Counted from the stretch's first letter, positions 32,768 through 41,309 are shown. The stretch is 64,000 nucleotides of DNA from Paenibacillus sp. V4I3 (GCF_030817215.1 NZ_JAUSZA010000001.1:5678501-5742500), one strand, 5' to 3'. Notes: generated from the letters alone by a model not told the origin. Numbers and translations are program-made.

Positions 32768-32816
32768 CCTCCTAAGAGTTTTCGTAAGAAAACTAACTTC
32801 GTAAGCATAAGCTCAG
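32768..32816 (-). repeat. dispersed leader element, copy 2
   Basis: On the minus strand TATGCTTACGAAG then AGTTTTC-TTAC-GAAAACT, leading into TAGGAGG of the gene at 32760. It is about 85% identical to 27341-27388. Hairpin arms are kept while the loop and spacer bases vary. Confidence 0.7.
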
Positions 32817-33071
32817 CTTAACAAATCATGAACTTTTGCTGCTTCGCCTCATGTATATTCATATAAAAAATAAAACATGCTTAATCGTGCTATCTGGTGA
32901 AAACAAAGCATTTTCTCACAGGAAACGACTTATATTGCTATAGGAATTCAACAAGGAATGACAAACTGATTAAGGTTATATTAAATCTATCAAATCCCCC
33001 ATTCTCCTACTTGTTTAGCCTGCTAGAAGGAGCTAAGATGATACTATACGTATCAGAGGAGGTGACCAAAA

Positions 33072-33227
33072 ATGAGCCAAGAGGAAGAAGTTGTATCCCA
33101 AAATGAAGAAGAAATCGCCCCAGAGTCCACCGAAGAAGTGGTGAACGAAGAGGCGTCTGAAGAAGTTGCAGAAGCTACCCAAGAAGCTGCTGCTGCGGAA
33201 GAAAGCACGGAATCCGAAGAGGAATAA
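33072..33227 (+). CDS. tiny, very acidic protein (51 residues)
   Basis: MSQEEEVVSQNEEEIAPEST then further Glu-rich sequence to the end; about 23 of 51 residues are Glu, with no aromatic or positively charged residue. A very strong SD (GAGGAGGTGA, 7 nt before the ATG) and a terminator directly after the stop show it is really expressed. Such polyacidic proteins may bind cations or basic partners. No family recognised. Confidence 0.75.
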   Translation: MSQEEEVVSQNEEEIAPESTEEVVNEEASEEVAEATQEAAAAEESTESEEE

Positions 33228-33245
33228 TCATTTTTATTATATATT

Positions 33246-33273
33246 CCCCCCAGCCTTCTGGTTGGGGGTTTAT
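33246..33273 (+). terminator. terminator of the acidic protein gene
   Basis: CCCCCCAgccttctggTTGGGGG followed by TTTATT. Confidence 0.75.
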
Positions 33274-33320
33274 TGGTGTTTGGAAGACAGTAAAAAAGTT
33301 GTTAATTTTTTTTATTTGCA

Positions 33321-33350
33321 TGTATAAATAAACTGAACATTCAAATAATA
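33321..33350 (+). promoter_or_regulatory. candidate sigma-G promoter of the SASP gene
   Basis: TGTATA-17 bp-AATAATA, against the sigma-G consensus TGAATA/CATACTA (5 of 6 and 5 of 7). Predicted start about 26 bases before the SASP ATG. Confidence 0.45.
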
Positions 33351-33382
33351 CTGGTGTACCAAAAAAAAGGAGATGATTATGA

Positions 33383-33592
33383 ATGGCTAGAAACAACACT
33401 TTAGTCGTACAACAAGCAAAGGCAGCATTGGATCAACTGAAGTATGAAGTCGCTCAGGAAATTGGTGTCCCTCTCTCCCCTACTGGTTACAACGGTAATT
33501 TGGCAACACGTGATGCTGGTGCAATTGGTGGCAACATCACGAAGCGATTAGTGCAAATAGCTGAGCAACAACTTTCCAGCTTCAAACGCTAA
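33383..33592 (+). CDS. alpha/beta-type small acid-soluble spore protein
   Basis: 69 residues. The SASP core reads LDQLKYEVAQEIGVPLSPTG with YNGNLATRDAGAIGGNITKR. YEVAQEIG is close to the GPR protease cleavage site (E-I/V-A). These proteins coat spore DNA, shift it toward the A form, protect from UV and heat, and are degraded at germination. Strong SD AAAGGAGATGA. A sigma-G-like promoter and a terminator frame this single gene. Confidence 0.95.
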   Translation: MARNNTLVVQQAKAALDQLKYEVAQEIGVPLSPTGYNGNLATRDAGAIGGNITKRLVQIAEQQLSSFKR

Positions 33593-33613
33593 TCCTTTGA
33601 TGTAGGAGCAAGC

Positions 33614-33669
33614 AAAAAAGACTGATTCACTCGATCCTCCTTAGAGTGAAAATCAGTCTTTTCTTTTTT
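33614..33669 (+). terminator. terminator of the SASP gene
   Basis: AAAAAAGACTGATT ... AATCAGTCTTTTCTTTTTT with an inner CACTC/GAGTG stem. Confidence 0.85.
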
Positions 33670-33788
33670 CCCTTCGAAATAATCATGTATTCCTTCAATT
33701 TCCTCACCAGTTTCCACGGAAGTATTCTATTCTGAAAATAGTTCTAGTATGATTATGTTGTCCGTTATCCGATAAAGGAGTGTTTACC

Positions 33789-34079
33789 ATGACTGAACAA
33801 TATGAAATATTCCGTGATCCCTATCGCATGCTAATTCTTTTGGCCACATTAGTTAGTGAGCAAAAAGGCGAAAAAGCTCTCCAATTTGACAATGTACCTT
33901 ATTTCGAGAATGATACATTTCTCATCCAGAACGAAAAGTTTGTATACAAAAAAATCCCCACCGAAATCACTTGGTTTCAATTCTTAGGAAGAGACATTGC
34001 CTGCAATAAAGACTATACCCGCGAAGAATATAACAAAATGTTCGTTGATTGCCTTGCTTCTCTATACAACATCACCTAA
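33789..34079 (+). CDS. hypothetical protein, 96 residues
   Basis: ATG 33789 with SD AAAGGAG at 8 nt. Sequence MTEQYEIFRDPYRMLILLAT, then FDNVPYFENDTFLIQNEKFV and a hydrophilic, aromatic-rich end (FLGRDIACNKDYTREEYNKM). No TM, no signal, no family recognised. It is a single gene ended by a convergent hairpin at about 34131. Confidence 0.65.
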   Translation: MTEQYEIFRDPYRMLILLATLVSEQKGEKALQFDNVPYFENDTFLIQNEKFVYKKIPTEITWFQFLGRDIACNKDYTREEYNKMFVDCLASLYNIT

Positions 34080-34127
34080 TACATACACGGAGGCTGTAAA
34101 GTGCAGCCTCTTTCTAATGCAAAGAGA

Positions 34128-34174
34128 ACAAAAAAACGCCATCTATCGGAATCATCCGACTAGAATAGCGTTCA
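34128..34174. terminator. bidirectional terminator
   Basis: AACGC-caTcTaTCGG ... CCGA-TAgAaTa-GCGTT between convergent genes, with a poly-A/T flank on the left. Confidence 0.55.
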
Positions 34175-34184
34175 CGTTGAACCA

Positions 34185-34379
34185 TTATTTCTTTTTCACT
34201 TCTTCTACAAACACGTCGCTTGCGTCACGATTACTCCCAAGCTCGAGGATCGTATATTTCTTCTCGCCAATCATGATGACATCTTCGACTTCTGGAAGTG
34301 GATCCCCTAAATATACGGTGCCTAAATATACATTACTGCTCTTCAAACGTAAATTCCATCGATGCTGTTGTTTCGTCAT
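34185..34379 (-). CDS. small hypothetical protein, 64 residues
   Basis: ATG 34379 with SD GGGAGG. MTKQQHRWNLRLKSSNVYLG, then EDVIMIGEKKYTILELGSNR and an acidic/basic tail VFVEEVKKK. It is a beta-rich small soluble protein, no family recognised. Confidence 0.6.
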   Translation of the reverse strand: MTKQQHRWNLRLKSSNVYLGTVYLGDPLPEVEDVIMIGEKKYTILELGSNRDASDVFVEEVKKK

Positions 34380-34511
34380 TTCCTTGTTCCTCCCAAGATC
34401 TACTGTCATCAAGTTACCATAAATCAAGCCAAGATGAAAGCCCCACTATCAAACAAGCTCCTAAGTATGGTACAGTAGTATTAAGATTGTCCGGAAAGGT
34501 TGAACACTACT

Positions 34512-34676
34512 ATGACAGCACAAGGTGTCTCAAAGGAAGAACTTTCTATCCTGCTCCCAAAAAATAACGAGACATTTCACGGTTCACTGGCGAACATATC
34601 CTACATTCCCAGGTCCAAAAAGAAACGAGCGACGTATCCGTTTTTCCAAAAGCTGTTCCGTTATTGGCGTAAATAA
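34512..34676 (+). CDS. possible small basic protein, 54 residues
   Basis: An uninterrupted frame: MTAQGVSKEELSILLPKNNE, middle NISYIPRSKKKRATYPF and end LFRYWRK. The SD AAAGG is 12 nt upstream. The stop lies shortly before tRNA-Val. The codon use looks coding (natural Lys/Glu/Pro mix), but no homologue is recognised and the SD spacing is long. Confidence 0.45.
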   Translation: MTAQGVSKEELSILLPKNNETFHGSLANISYIPRSKKKRATYPFFQKLFRYWRK

Positions 34677-34741
34677 GAATGATAACCATGTGTTGACAAT
34701 CACATAAATCCTTGGTATATTACTAATTGTCTTCCAAAAAC

Positions 34742-34814
34742 GACTTGTTAGCTCAGCTGGGAGAGCACTATCTTGACAGGGTAGGGGTCAGTGGTTCGAG
34801 CCCACTACAGGTCA
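34742..34814 (+). tRNA. tRNA-Val (GAC anticodon)
   Basis: Complete cloverleaf: acceptor GACTTGT/ACAGGTC, D-arm GCTC..GAGC, anticodon stem CTATC/GGTAG with loop TTGACAG (GAC), T-arm AGTGG-TTCGAGC-CCACT. CCA is not encoded (TCA follows the discriminator A). It is isolated, followed at once by a terminator. Confidence 0.9.
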
Positions 34815-34828
34815 TCAATTTTTCAAAC

Positions 34829-34859
34829 GAAAAAAAGCCCAAGTTGGGCTTTTTTTCTA
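34829..34859 (+). terminator. terminator after tRNA-Val
   Basis: AAAAAAGCCCAA-G-TTGGGCTTTTTTT. Confidence 0.85.
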
Positions 34860-35038
34860 TTTTATTATTTTTCGCCCTAGGACACAAAGGGTAATTATTT
34901 ACCAAGGTAATTCTATCATTTGCATGATCAATAGGATGCATGGGAGATTTAATCGTATATGTCGTTGACAACCAAATCTTCGGATTCCGTTATACGAAAC
35001 TAAAGATTGTCGATAGAAAAAGGTACATCGAAACGCCT

Positions 35039-35551
35039 TCACGACTGCTCCTCACTCACCACAACTGAATCTCGAATCTGTTCAAAAGAAACTGGCGTAT
35101 AATCCCAGTGCTCCACACTCACATTAAAGTAATGGCGTCCCTCATATTTCTGGCTGTGAATGTGGCCGTGTACATTGACGTAGGGCATTTGTTTGTTCAT
35201 ATACATTGGCTCATGGGATAGGAAAAAGAAATTCTTAAAAATGATCGGATACTCACTAACTTCGTCAAAACCGACTTCAAGCCACCAGGTTCTCGACCTT
35301 CCCCGATCGTGATTGCCTAAGATGAGGATTTTGTAACCATTTAACTCCGAAACAATGGCTTTGGTTCGCTCTTTATTCAAAAAGGAAAAATCCCCTAGAT
35401 GAAAGACTTTGTCCTCTTTTTTGACGACAGCGTTCCATTTGGCAATCATGGTCGCGTTCATTTCGTCTGTATCAGCGAAAGGCCTAGCTTCGAAATCAAT
35501 AATGGATGAATGACCAAAGTGATGGTCCGAAATAAAATAAGTATTAGCCAT
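35039..35551 (-). CDS. metallophosphoesterase (YfcE/calcineurin-like)
   Basis: 170 residues with the full motif set: SDHHFGH (D-x-H), HLGDF (GD), GNHDRGR (GNHD), FFLSHEP and VHGHIHSQ (GHxH). This is a small class-III phosphodiesterase, often seen in Bacilli and phages as a nucleic-acid-linked or general phosphoesterase. Two metal ions expected. Its start overlaps the stop of the NhaC gene by 8 nt, so the two are one operon. Substrate unknown. Confidence 0.9.
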   Translation of the reverse strand: MANTYFISDHHFGHSSIIDFEARPFADTDEMNATMIAKWNAVVKKEDKVFHLGDFSFLNKERTKAIVSELNGYKILILGNHDRGRSRTWWLEVGFDEVSEYPIIFKNFFFLSHEPMYMNKQMPYVNVHGHIHSQKYEGRHYFNVSVEHWDYTPVSFEQIRDSVVVSEEQS

Positions 35552-36905
35552 CGTATCCCACTCCTCTTCTACTTCTTAAACTTCCACTGTCCTTCCACCA
35601 TAAAGACCATATCACGGTACTTACAGGCAAAGCCCAAAGAAACGGGGCATAGCCGACATAAGCTAGCACCGGTACGTCTACTATTGTTCCACAGACGATG
35701 GCAAGCATGTTCCACGGAATCATTGCAGCTAGAATGAGGCTTGAATCAGCCACAACTCTGGCAAGTTGACTGCGAGGAAATCGCTTTTCCCAAAAAGGCA
35801 GTAAGTTCCGCCCTGTCATCATAATTGGCAATGTTTGCGTACAAGAAACAAGCCCAAGCCCTAGGCCAAACAATGATGTACGTACAGTCGCAGAAAGGAG
35901 TGAAGCGGATGTTTCCCCTAGCAGCTTTTGCATATAAGTCTCTAGGATACGATACTTTTCTAAAATGCCACTGTAAGCACCTGCGAGTGCGATAAGAGCA
36001 ATCAGTTCGATCATGTTAGAAAGCCCTTTGGTTTGCAGCGAATTAAATAAGCTAGATTGGTAGCCGAACCACATATCGTGCAACCACTCATTCCAAGTCA
36101 TTTGTTGCAAGCTCATGCCAATTAGGATGGCACAAGCAATCGATAAGAGGAAGCCATTTCTTGTTTTGAACCTTAAAAGGATTGAAATCAATAAAATAAG
36201 TACTGGCAGCAGGAGCCACAAGCTGTATCTAAATCCCGAAGCAAACTGCTGATTGTGTAAGGTGATGTCACTATGATGCCATTCTCCACTAAAATCGCAA
36301 ACTAAGAAAAACCCAAGCGCGACACCTATCGCACCTATAGTTGTGGGTAGTAATGCTTTAAAAAGGACCTGCATGGAAACGCCTGTTGAAGAAGCCACAA
36401 GTCTGTTTGCACTGGAAAATGGTGAAGTCCGATCACCAACGAAAGCACCCGACACGAGTGCACCAGCAACCATCGGAAGCGGGATTTGCAGCAGCAGCCC
36501 CAGACCAATTAATGGGATACCCACTGAACTTAGCGTTCCCGTAGATGTGCCCAGAACCATAGAGATGCAAACGGAAAGTACAAATGAAAATGTTAGAAAA
36601 AAACTAGGATCAATGATACTCATGCCCAAATCAATCATAAATGGGATCGTACCGCTCATTGTCCATGTAGGGATAACCACGCCAACTAGGGCAAGAATCC
36701 AAATGACCTCTTTGGTGTGTTTGACACCTTCCCACATGCTTTTTAGGATGCCCCGAAAGGTTGTTCCCGTTCGCCAAATGAGGGCCCCCAAGATCAAAAG
36801 CCCCAATGAAAATCCAATCACTAAAGGAATATGTAGAAAATATGCGGCAGAAAGCCCTATAATCGTTATCGTGAGTACTGCACTAAGTTGTCTAATTGTT
36901 AACAT
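35544..36905 (-). CDS. Na+/H+ antiporter NhaC family protein
   Basis: 453 residues, about eleven TM helices. NhaC marks are VIPTWTMSGTIPFMIDLGMS, VLGTSTGTLSSVGIPLIGLG, GALVSGAFVGDRTSPFSSAN, LGLVSCTQTLPIMMTGRNLL and LILAAMIPWNMLAIVCGTIV. It exchanges sodium (or malate/lactate in the MleN branch) for protons. ATG 36905, 3 bp after the hydrolase stop, so the operon is hydrolase - NhaC - phosphoesterase. Confidence 0.9.
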   Translation of the reverse strand: MLTIRQLSAVLTITIIGLSAAYFLHIPLVIGFSLGLLILGALIWRTGTTFRGILKSMWEGVKHTKEVIWILALVGVVIPTWTMSGTIPFMIDLGMSIIDPSFFLTFSFVLSVCISMVLGTSTGTLSSVGIPLIGLGLLLQIPLPMVAGALVSGAFVGDRTSPFSSANRLVASSTGVSMQVLFKALLPTTIGAIGVALGFFLVCDFSGEWHHSDITLHNQQFASGFRYSLWLLLPVLILLISILLRFKTRNGFLLSIACAILIGMSLQQMTWNEWLHDMWFGYQSSLFNSLQTKGLSNMIELIALIALAGAYSGILEKYRILETYMQKLLGETSASLLSATVRTSLFGLGLGLVSCTQTLPIMMTGRNLLPFWEKRFPRSQLARVVADSSLILAAMIPWNMLAIVCGTIVDVPVLAYVGYAPFLWALPVSTVIWSLWWKDSGSLRSRRGVGYDG

Positions 36906-36908
36906 CGT

Positions 36909-37742
36909 TTAGGCTAACATCCCTTGAATGGTTCGTTTGGTTTCACGAATTGCTTCCTGCAGCGGCTTCGTCTCCCCTTGATACGGGTGAACAGACCCAA
37001 AGGTATGGTTGCCCTCAGGAATTCTAACCCATGCAATGGCGGCATTTTGCTCAACAAGCCTCTTTGAACCTCGGATTCCTCTCTCTCCATCTTCCGTTCC
37101 CTGGATAAGGGCGATTGGGAATTTAGCACCGCTAATCCTACCTACAATATCGAAGCGCTCACGATTATGCTCCATATCTTCTAAAATTTCGAGGTCCAGC
37201 GGCATGTTTTGCTTCGTGCGCCCGTTCATCGTGTACGTTCGCCCTGCTGCCCGCATCTCCGCTTTATTTTCCTCTGTAAACAAATCGACATTCGCAATCC
37301 CGTTCCAGCTAATCACACCGGCAATGTGTTCAGGATGATCAAGCGCATAGATCAAGCACACTGCCGCACCCCTGCTATGGCCTAAAAGAAGAATGGGTTT
37401 CGGAGTGGCTGAGCCTTCACGGTTACGAATATCATTCACAACAGCATGCAAATCTTCTAAATCTTTGGAATAAGTTTCTCGAGCAAACTTCTCAAGCTCC
37501 GTGAACTCAAGTAAGTCCGGGCCCACGCCGTTGTGAGAAAAATTAATCGAAATCACATCAACCTCTTCGGCTAACGCCTGTGCCACATGCGGGAACATCC
37601 CCCAATCCTTGAAACCTTTATACCCGTGACAAATAATTAATGTCCCTCTAGCCGGCTGTGATACCGCTTCGTAAAAGTCCCCTCTCACAACACGATCTGT
37701 TTCTTTACATAGTTCAAACGGTTTACCCGCGCTTGGTTTCAT
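36909..37742 (-). CDS. alpha/beta hydrolase
   Basis: 277 residues from ATG 37742 (MKPSAGKPFELCKETD; SD AAAGGATGG); three further in-frame upstream codons exist without SD. LIICHGYKGFKDWGMFP, nucleophile elbow LLGHSRGAAVCL (G-H-S-R-G), acid in IALIQGTEDGERG and His in IPEGNHTFGSVHPY. It is a serine hydrolase of the dienelactone/BAAT-like type. Substrate unknown. First gene of the operon with NhaC. Confidence 0.88.
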   Translation of the reverse strand: MKPSAGKPFELCKETDRVVRGDFYEAVSQPARGTLIICHGYKGFKDWGMFPHVAQALAEEVDVISINFSHNGVGPDLLEFTELEKFARETYSKDLEDLHAVVNDIRNREGSATPKPILLLGHSRGAAVCLIYALDHPEHIAGVISWNGIANVDLFTEENKAEMRAAGRTYTMNGRTKQNMPLDLEILEDMEHNRERFDIVGRISGAKFPIALIQGTEDGERGIRGSKRLVEQNAAIAWVRIPEGNHTFGSVHPYQGETKPLQEAIRETKRTIQGMLA

Positions 37743-37910
37743 TCGTATTACCATCCTTTCTAAATCGTGTTCTAAACGCTGCATACTTCTGTTATTTTAT
37801 CACAAATCTAAATAGGACAGCTTTAGCAGGACTACTGTTCATAAATTTAAGACATTTAGTAAAAACTTGATTATGTGCTTATTAAACTGAATGAGGAGGA
37901 AGCTAACCTA

Positions 37911-39047
37911 TGCATCCACTCCGAGCAAACAGCTTGCTCCGAAAGCTGTTTTACACGCTGTTGTTTTACAAGCCTATTAACAGCGGCAACAAGTATCAAC
38001 ACACAGGCTCACGGCGGTATGCCACAGATTGAAGAAACCGCGAGTTCTGGGAAGTTCCAGCTGGTTGTTAAAGTTTCACCTCATGCCGCTTATCAAACTG
38101 ATGCTATATTTGTAGATAAAAAATTACAACGAGAGCTAGATGATGGAGGGATAGGTACACCATTCGTCGCCCCCCTCCCCCCGGATACCACGCTTTCCTT
38201 TGACAAAAAAGGTGTGCAACAACGCTATGGTGTCACCCCGAATGGTGAAGTGATAGATCTCTCAGCGGGACTTACGTTGAATATATCAAGCACCGCTCAA
38301 GAAACGCTGCGCTCGCAAGTTCAAGTAGTTAGAGCCAGGCACTATGGCGAAATACTTCCCTGGGAGGAGGCGAGTGAAGTCCTCCCCAAATACAGTAAAT
38401 TCACCATCGTAGACGTGGAGAGCGGTCTCAGCTTTGAGGGGCAGCGCCGCGCGGGCTCCCATCATGCGGATGTACAGCCGCTGACCAAATCCGACTCCGC
38501 GACGCTCAAAACCATCTACGGCGGCGCCTGGAGCTGGGACCGCAAAGCGGTCCTCGTGAAGCTGAACGGCCGCACGCTGGCCGGGTCCATGCACGGCATG
38601 CCGCATGGGGGTGATGGTATACCGGGAAATGACTTCAACGGTCATTTCTGTATTCACTTCCTCGGGAGCGTGACGCACGGCTCCCGCTCCGTTGACCCGG
38701 CGCACCAGGTCATGGTGCACCGAGCGGCAGGCTTGCTGACGGACTACATCAGCAAGCTCTCGCCCTGGGCGCTGATCGACGTGTGGATCAGCGCGGCGAA
38801 CCAAGGTGACCTGCAGCTGCTGCAGGTCACTACAGGGCAAGAGCAGGCGCTGCATGTGCGAAGCATGCGACGCCTGTCTAAGCTCCCGGAGCGGGACGTG
38901 TCCCAGCTCCTGCAGCTCGACACCGCGGTTGACATTTCGGCTACGCCGGTACGTCCTTCCGCGGTTGCGAACAGGCGAGTGCTCTTTCGCCTCGAAAGAG
39001 CTTCGCTCGATGAGCGCTGGTATATCCGCAGCGCTGTCATTCAATAA
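37911..39047 (+). pseudogene. secreted protein with conserved HGxPHG...GHFCIHF domain; signal peptide frame-shifted
   Basis: A strong SD (GAGGAGGAA) leads to ATG 37911, which encodes a signal-peptide start (MHPLRANSLLRKLFYTLLF) but soon hits a stop. Removing one T of the TTTT at 37964-37967 joins it to TSLLTAATSINTQA-HGG and gives a normal signal peptide plus the long ORF to 39047. The C-terminal half carries GSMHGMPHGGDGIPGNDFNG and GHFCIHFLGSVTHGS, a conserved His/Cys motif seen in Firmicute secreted wall-associated proteins of unknown function. From about 38400 on the GC rises sharply. The long frame opens at 37875 without a signal peptide, so the frameshift matters. Confidence 0.75.
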
Positions 39048-39049
39048 TA

Positions 39050-39092
39050 AAGCCCGGCATCTCAGAGCTAGTCGAGAGATGCCGGGCTTATA
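39050..39092. terminator. bidirectional terminator
   Basis: AAAGCCCGGCATCTC ... GAGATGCCGGGCTT: arms of 14-15 bp between convergent genes. Confidence 0.9.
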
Positions 39093-39096
39093 ATCT

Positions 39097-39870
39097 TTAT
39101 TTCACGGTAATTTTACCCTTCATGAAATTCTTATGAGGTTCACAGAAGTACGTATACTCACCTGCCTTAGCAAACGTAACACTTTCCGATTCACCCATCG
39201 CCAAAAGCGCTGTTTGGAAACTGCCATCATCAGCGACAGCATTGTGATTCACTTTATCCTTATTCGTAAAGATAACAGTGGAGCCTGCTTCAACGGTGAT
39301 ATCCCCTTCTTTGAATGCAAAGCCCTCAATATTCACATAATACGTTTTAGCCACCTCTTGTCCGGATCCGGAAGTCCCTCCGCTAACGAGATTTACTGTC
39401 CGCGTTGTTTCATCATACAAGACCCTAATCCCGAAAACTTCAGCCAAAAAACGGGAGTGAACGAAGGTTGAACTGTTAATTAACTGAGCAGGACCGACCA
39501 TGGAAACTTTGGCGCCGTCCACATTGGCTTCAGAGGATCCGATCATGAGCTTAACGGTTTTTGTGTCCTTCTTAACGGTTACTGTTTGTGTAGCGGCATC
39601 ATAGCCTACTTCTGATCCAATGCCTTCTGCAAAGGCACGATACGGTACAAACAAGGAGTTATCAATGAGGTAGGACTCATCGAGCTGCAAGGGTTTACCA
39701 TTCAAAGTGAGCTTCATATCCGACTTTACCTGCTGTTGTACCGCTGCTTTCATACTCATTTCAGCCGCCATGCTATCATGCCCAGGCTCATGTTCATTAG
39801 CCGAAACCGATAAGATGCTTGTAGTGAGCAAACCGAAACCGAGAACAACCGCGAATAAACTTTTTTTCAT
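39097..39870 (-). CDS. secreted cupredoxin fused to a copper-amine-oxidase-N domain
   Basis: 257 residues from ATG 39870 (SD AAAGGAGG). Signal peptide (KKSLFAVVLGFGLLTTSILS), then a Met/His-rich segment (HEPGHDSMAAEMSMKAA) that may bind copper. Two stalk-domain hairpin units follow (LTLNGKPLQLDESYLIDNSL; TFVHSRFLAEVFGIRVLYDE). A blue-copper domain ends the protein: NHNAVADDG (His ligand) and YFCEPHKNFMKGKI (Cys, His, Met). It is probably an extracellular copper-binding or electron-transfer protein. Confidence 0.88.
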   Translation of the reverse strand: MKKSLFAVVLGFGLLTTSILSVSANEHEPGHDSMAAEMSMKAAVQQQVKSDMKLTLNGKPLQLDESYLIDNSLFVPYRAFAEGIGSEVGYDAATQTVTVKKDTKTVKLMIGSSEANVDGAKVSMVGPAQLINSSTFVHSRFLAEVFGIRVLYDETTRTVNLVSGGTSGSGQEVAKTYYVNIEGFAFKEGDITVEAGSTVIFTNKDKVNHNAVADDGSFQTALLAMGESESVTFAKAGEYTYFCEPHKNFMKGKITVK

Positions 39871-39951
39871 ATAAAAAATCCTCCTTTGAATTTGTACATC
39901 TACTCTATAGAGTAAACGTATCAATGGAGGATTCGGTTTACTTTCGGGCGA

Positions 39952-40698
39952 TTATTGTTCTGGTTGACCCGAAACTCTGCGCAGCTCATTGGCAAGTCGA
40001 TGAAATTCTTCCCTAGCAGCAGTGGATGACGTCGCCTCATATCCGGCCGAAAGGAAGGGTATAATCACATTGGCATCTTTAGGAGACAGAGGATACGACA
40101 CGGGTGGCTCAGGTGGTGCTATCGTATTCCACCAACCTTCATTTCCATACGATTCATCGTAATCCACACCAATCCCATGCTCAACCACATCGTTCAAGTA
40201 TTGATAAATATTTATGAAACTGGACTTTTTACCACCACTCCAAGCATACGTCTGCCAAAAATGAGAGCAAGCTCCAGCGTTCCAGACGGCTTCCATCACG
40301 GAATAAGAACCATATACACCAGTCGTATACTCGGGTGTCGCCTCACTTGCTGCCCGGATATAGGCAATAACGGTTGGCATTTGAGCACTTGAGGCATCAA
40401 AGTCGACAGCAAAGTAAATACAGCTGCCAGGTGGTTGGCCCAGATTATGAGCAACCTGCACAGCTGTTGCCCCATCAGCCAATCCAGCGCTTCTTCCTCC
40501 GAGAGCTCGGTTAGCGGTTGTTTCGAAAACAGATACGATTTGCAGTCCTGCCTCGCTGATCGTGTCCGCTTCGCTTTTGGTTAACGCCTTGTAACCACTC
40601 GGAACGAGATATCTGGCTACAAACAAGTAGCCATCTTTGACGAAAGCAGCGGCAGTTTGCGCCGTTAAAGGCGTTGAACAATCAAAACCTTTGGTCAC
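39952..40698 (-). CDS. DUF1906 glycoside-hydrolase-like protein, host paralogue
   Basis: 248 residues. It opens KGFDCSTPLTAQTAAAFVKD with a TIM-barrel-like DUF1906 (Rv2525c-like) domain: YFAVDFDASSAQMPTVIAYI, GVYGSYSVMEAVW, FWQTYAWSGG and IGVDYDES. The C-terminal tail is LANELRRVSGQPEQ. It is clearly related to the prophage lysin gene at 48001 (same start, same tail). No signal peptide. It lies outside the prophage, so it may be a domesticated phage lysin or a spore-cortex enzyme. Confidence 0.85.
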   Translation of the reverse strand: MTKGFDCSTPLTAQTAAAFVKDGYLFVARYLVPSGYKALTKSEADTISEAGLQIVSVFETTANRALGGRSAGLADGATAVQVAHNLGQPPGSCIYFAVDFDASSAQMPTVIAYIRAASEATPEYTTGVYGSYSVMEAVWNAGACSHFWQTYAWSGGKKSSFINIYQYLNDVVEHGIGVDYDESYGNEGWWNTIAPPEPPVSYPLSPKDANVIIPFLSAGYEATSSTAAREEFHRLANELRRVSGQPEQ

Positions 40699-40793
40699 TT
40701 TCTATCACCTAATTTCTACTAGTTTCATACAGAATATGCGTAACGAGGGTTGAACGCTACAAGGACAAGTTGAAAGCCTAACCAGGTAAATAC

Positions 40794-40826
40794 AAAAAAG
40801 GCTCTTTCCCCTTAAGAAAGAACCCG
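40794..40826 (-). terminator. terminator of the DUF2277 gene
   Basis: Minus-strand GGTTCTTTC ... GAAAGAGCC-TTTTTT. Confidence 0.65.
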
Positions 40827-40842
40827 TACTTCATCTATGATG

Positions 40843-41124
40843 TCATTCATCTTCTTTTGTTCCAAACCTTTTTGCATTCCTAGCACGCGCACGTTCGATT
40901 TCAACCTCACGATTACGGGGCTCAGCGTTGGTTACCAGCGAGTCCAACAGATTCCGAGCAATTATACTAACCTCCTTGACAGCTTGATTAAACGCCGCCT
41001 CATTCGCTTTTGAAGGCTCAGTAAAGCCTGAGATCTTTCTCACAAATTGCAGCGAGGCCGCCTGAATTTCATCATTGGTAGCCAAAGGATCAAAATTGAA
41101 TAATGTTTTAATATTTCGGCACAT
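40843..41124 (-). CDS. DUF2277 family protein
   Basis: 93 residues beginning MCRNIKTLFNFDPLATNDEI with AASLQFVRKISGFTEPSKAN and a helical, Arg-rich end (EVEIERARARNAKRFG). This is the conserved DUF2277 pattern. The invariant Cys2 and the repeated helices suggest a small binding protein, but the function is unknown. SD AAAAGGAGAAAG precedes ATG 41124; the in-frame extension to 41193 is not supported. Confidence 0.9.
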   Translation of the reverse strand: MCRNIKTLFNFDPLATNDEIQAASLQFVRKISGFTEPSKANEAAFNQAVKEVSIIARNLLDSLVTNAEPRNREVEIERARARNAKRFGTKEDE

Positions 41125-41309
41125 AACTTTCTCCTTTTGAATCGTTATAAAATTAATTTTACAATAACATCCGAAAATAAGCACACTATCCAATCATCGC
41201 TGCAGATAACCATCGCTCCTGACTCATTTTACTCGATTTTATAAAATAACGAATAAAGGCCGACGAATATCGTCAGCCTCTATCCTTTTTCATCTATGCA
41301 TGCTTGGTA

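Noticed and set aside
32761..32808. 16-codon N-terminal extension (MLTKLVFLRK...) of the 108-residue protein
   Set aside because: The same sequence occurs as a leader element before the CBS gene, so it is a repeat rather than protein-coding sequence of this gene.
34768..34971. 67-codon ORF on the minus strand ending TCSGLEPLTPTLSR
   Set aside because: This is the familiar false ORF from the antisense of a tRNA gene (tRNA-Val at 34742-34814).
38286..39044. 252-codon ORF antisense to the secreted protein
   Set aside because: A by-product of the high GC of this stretch; it has no SD, no known domains and opposes a better supported gene.
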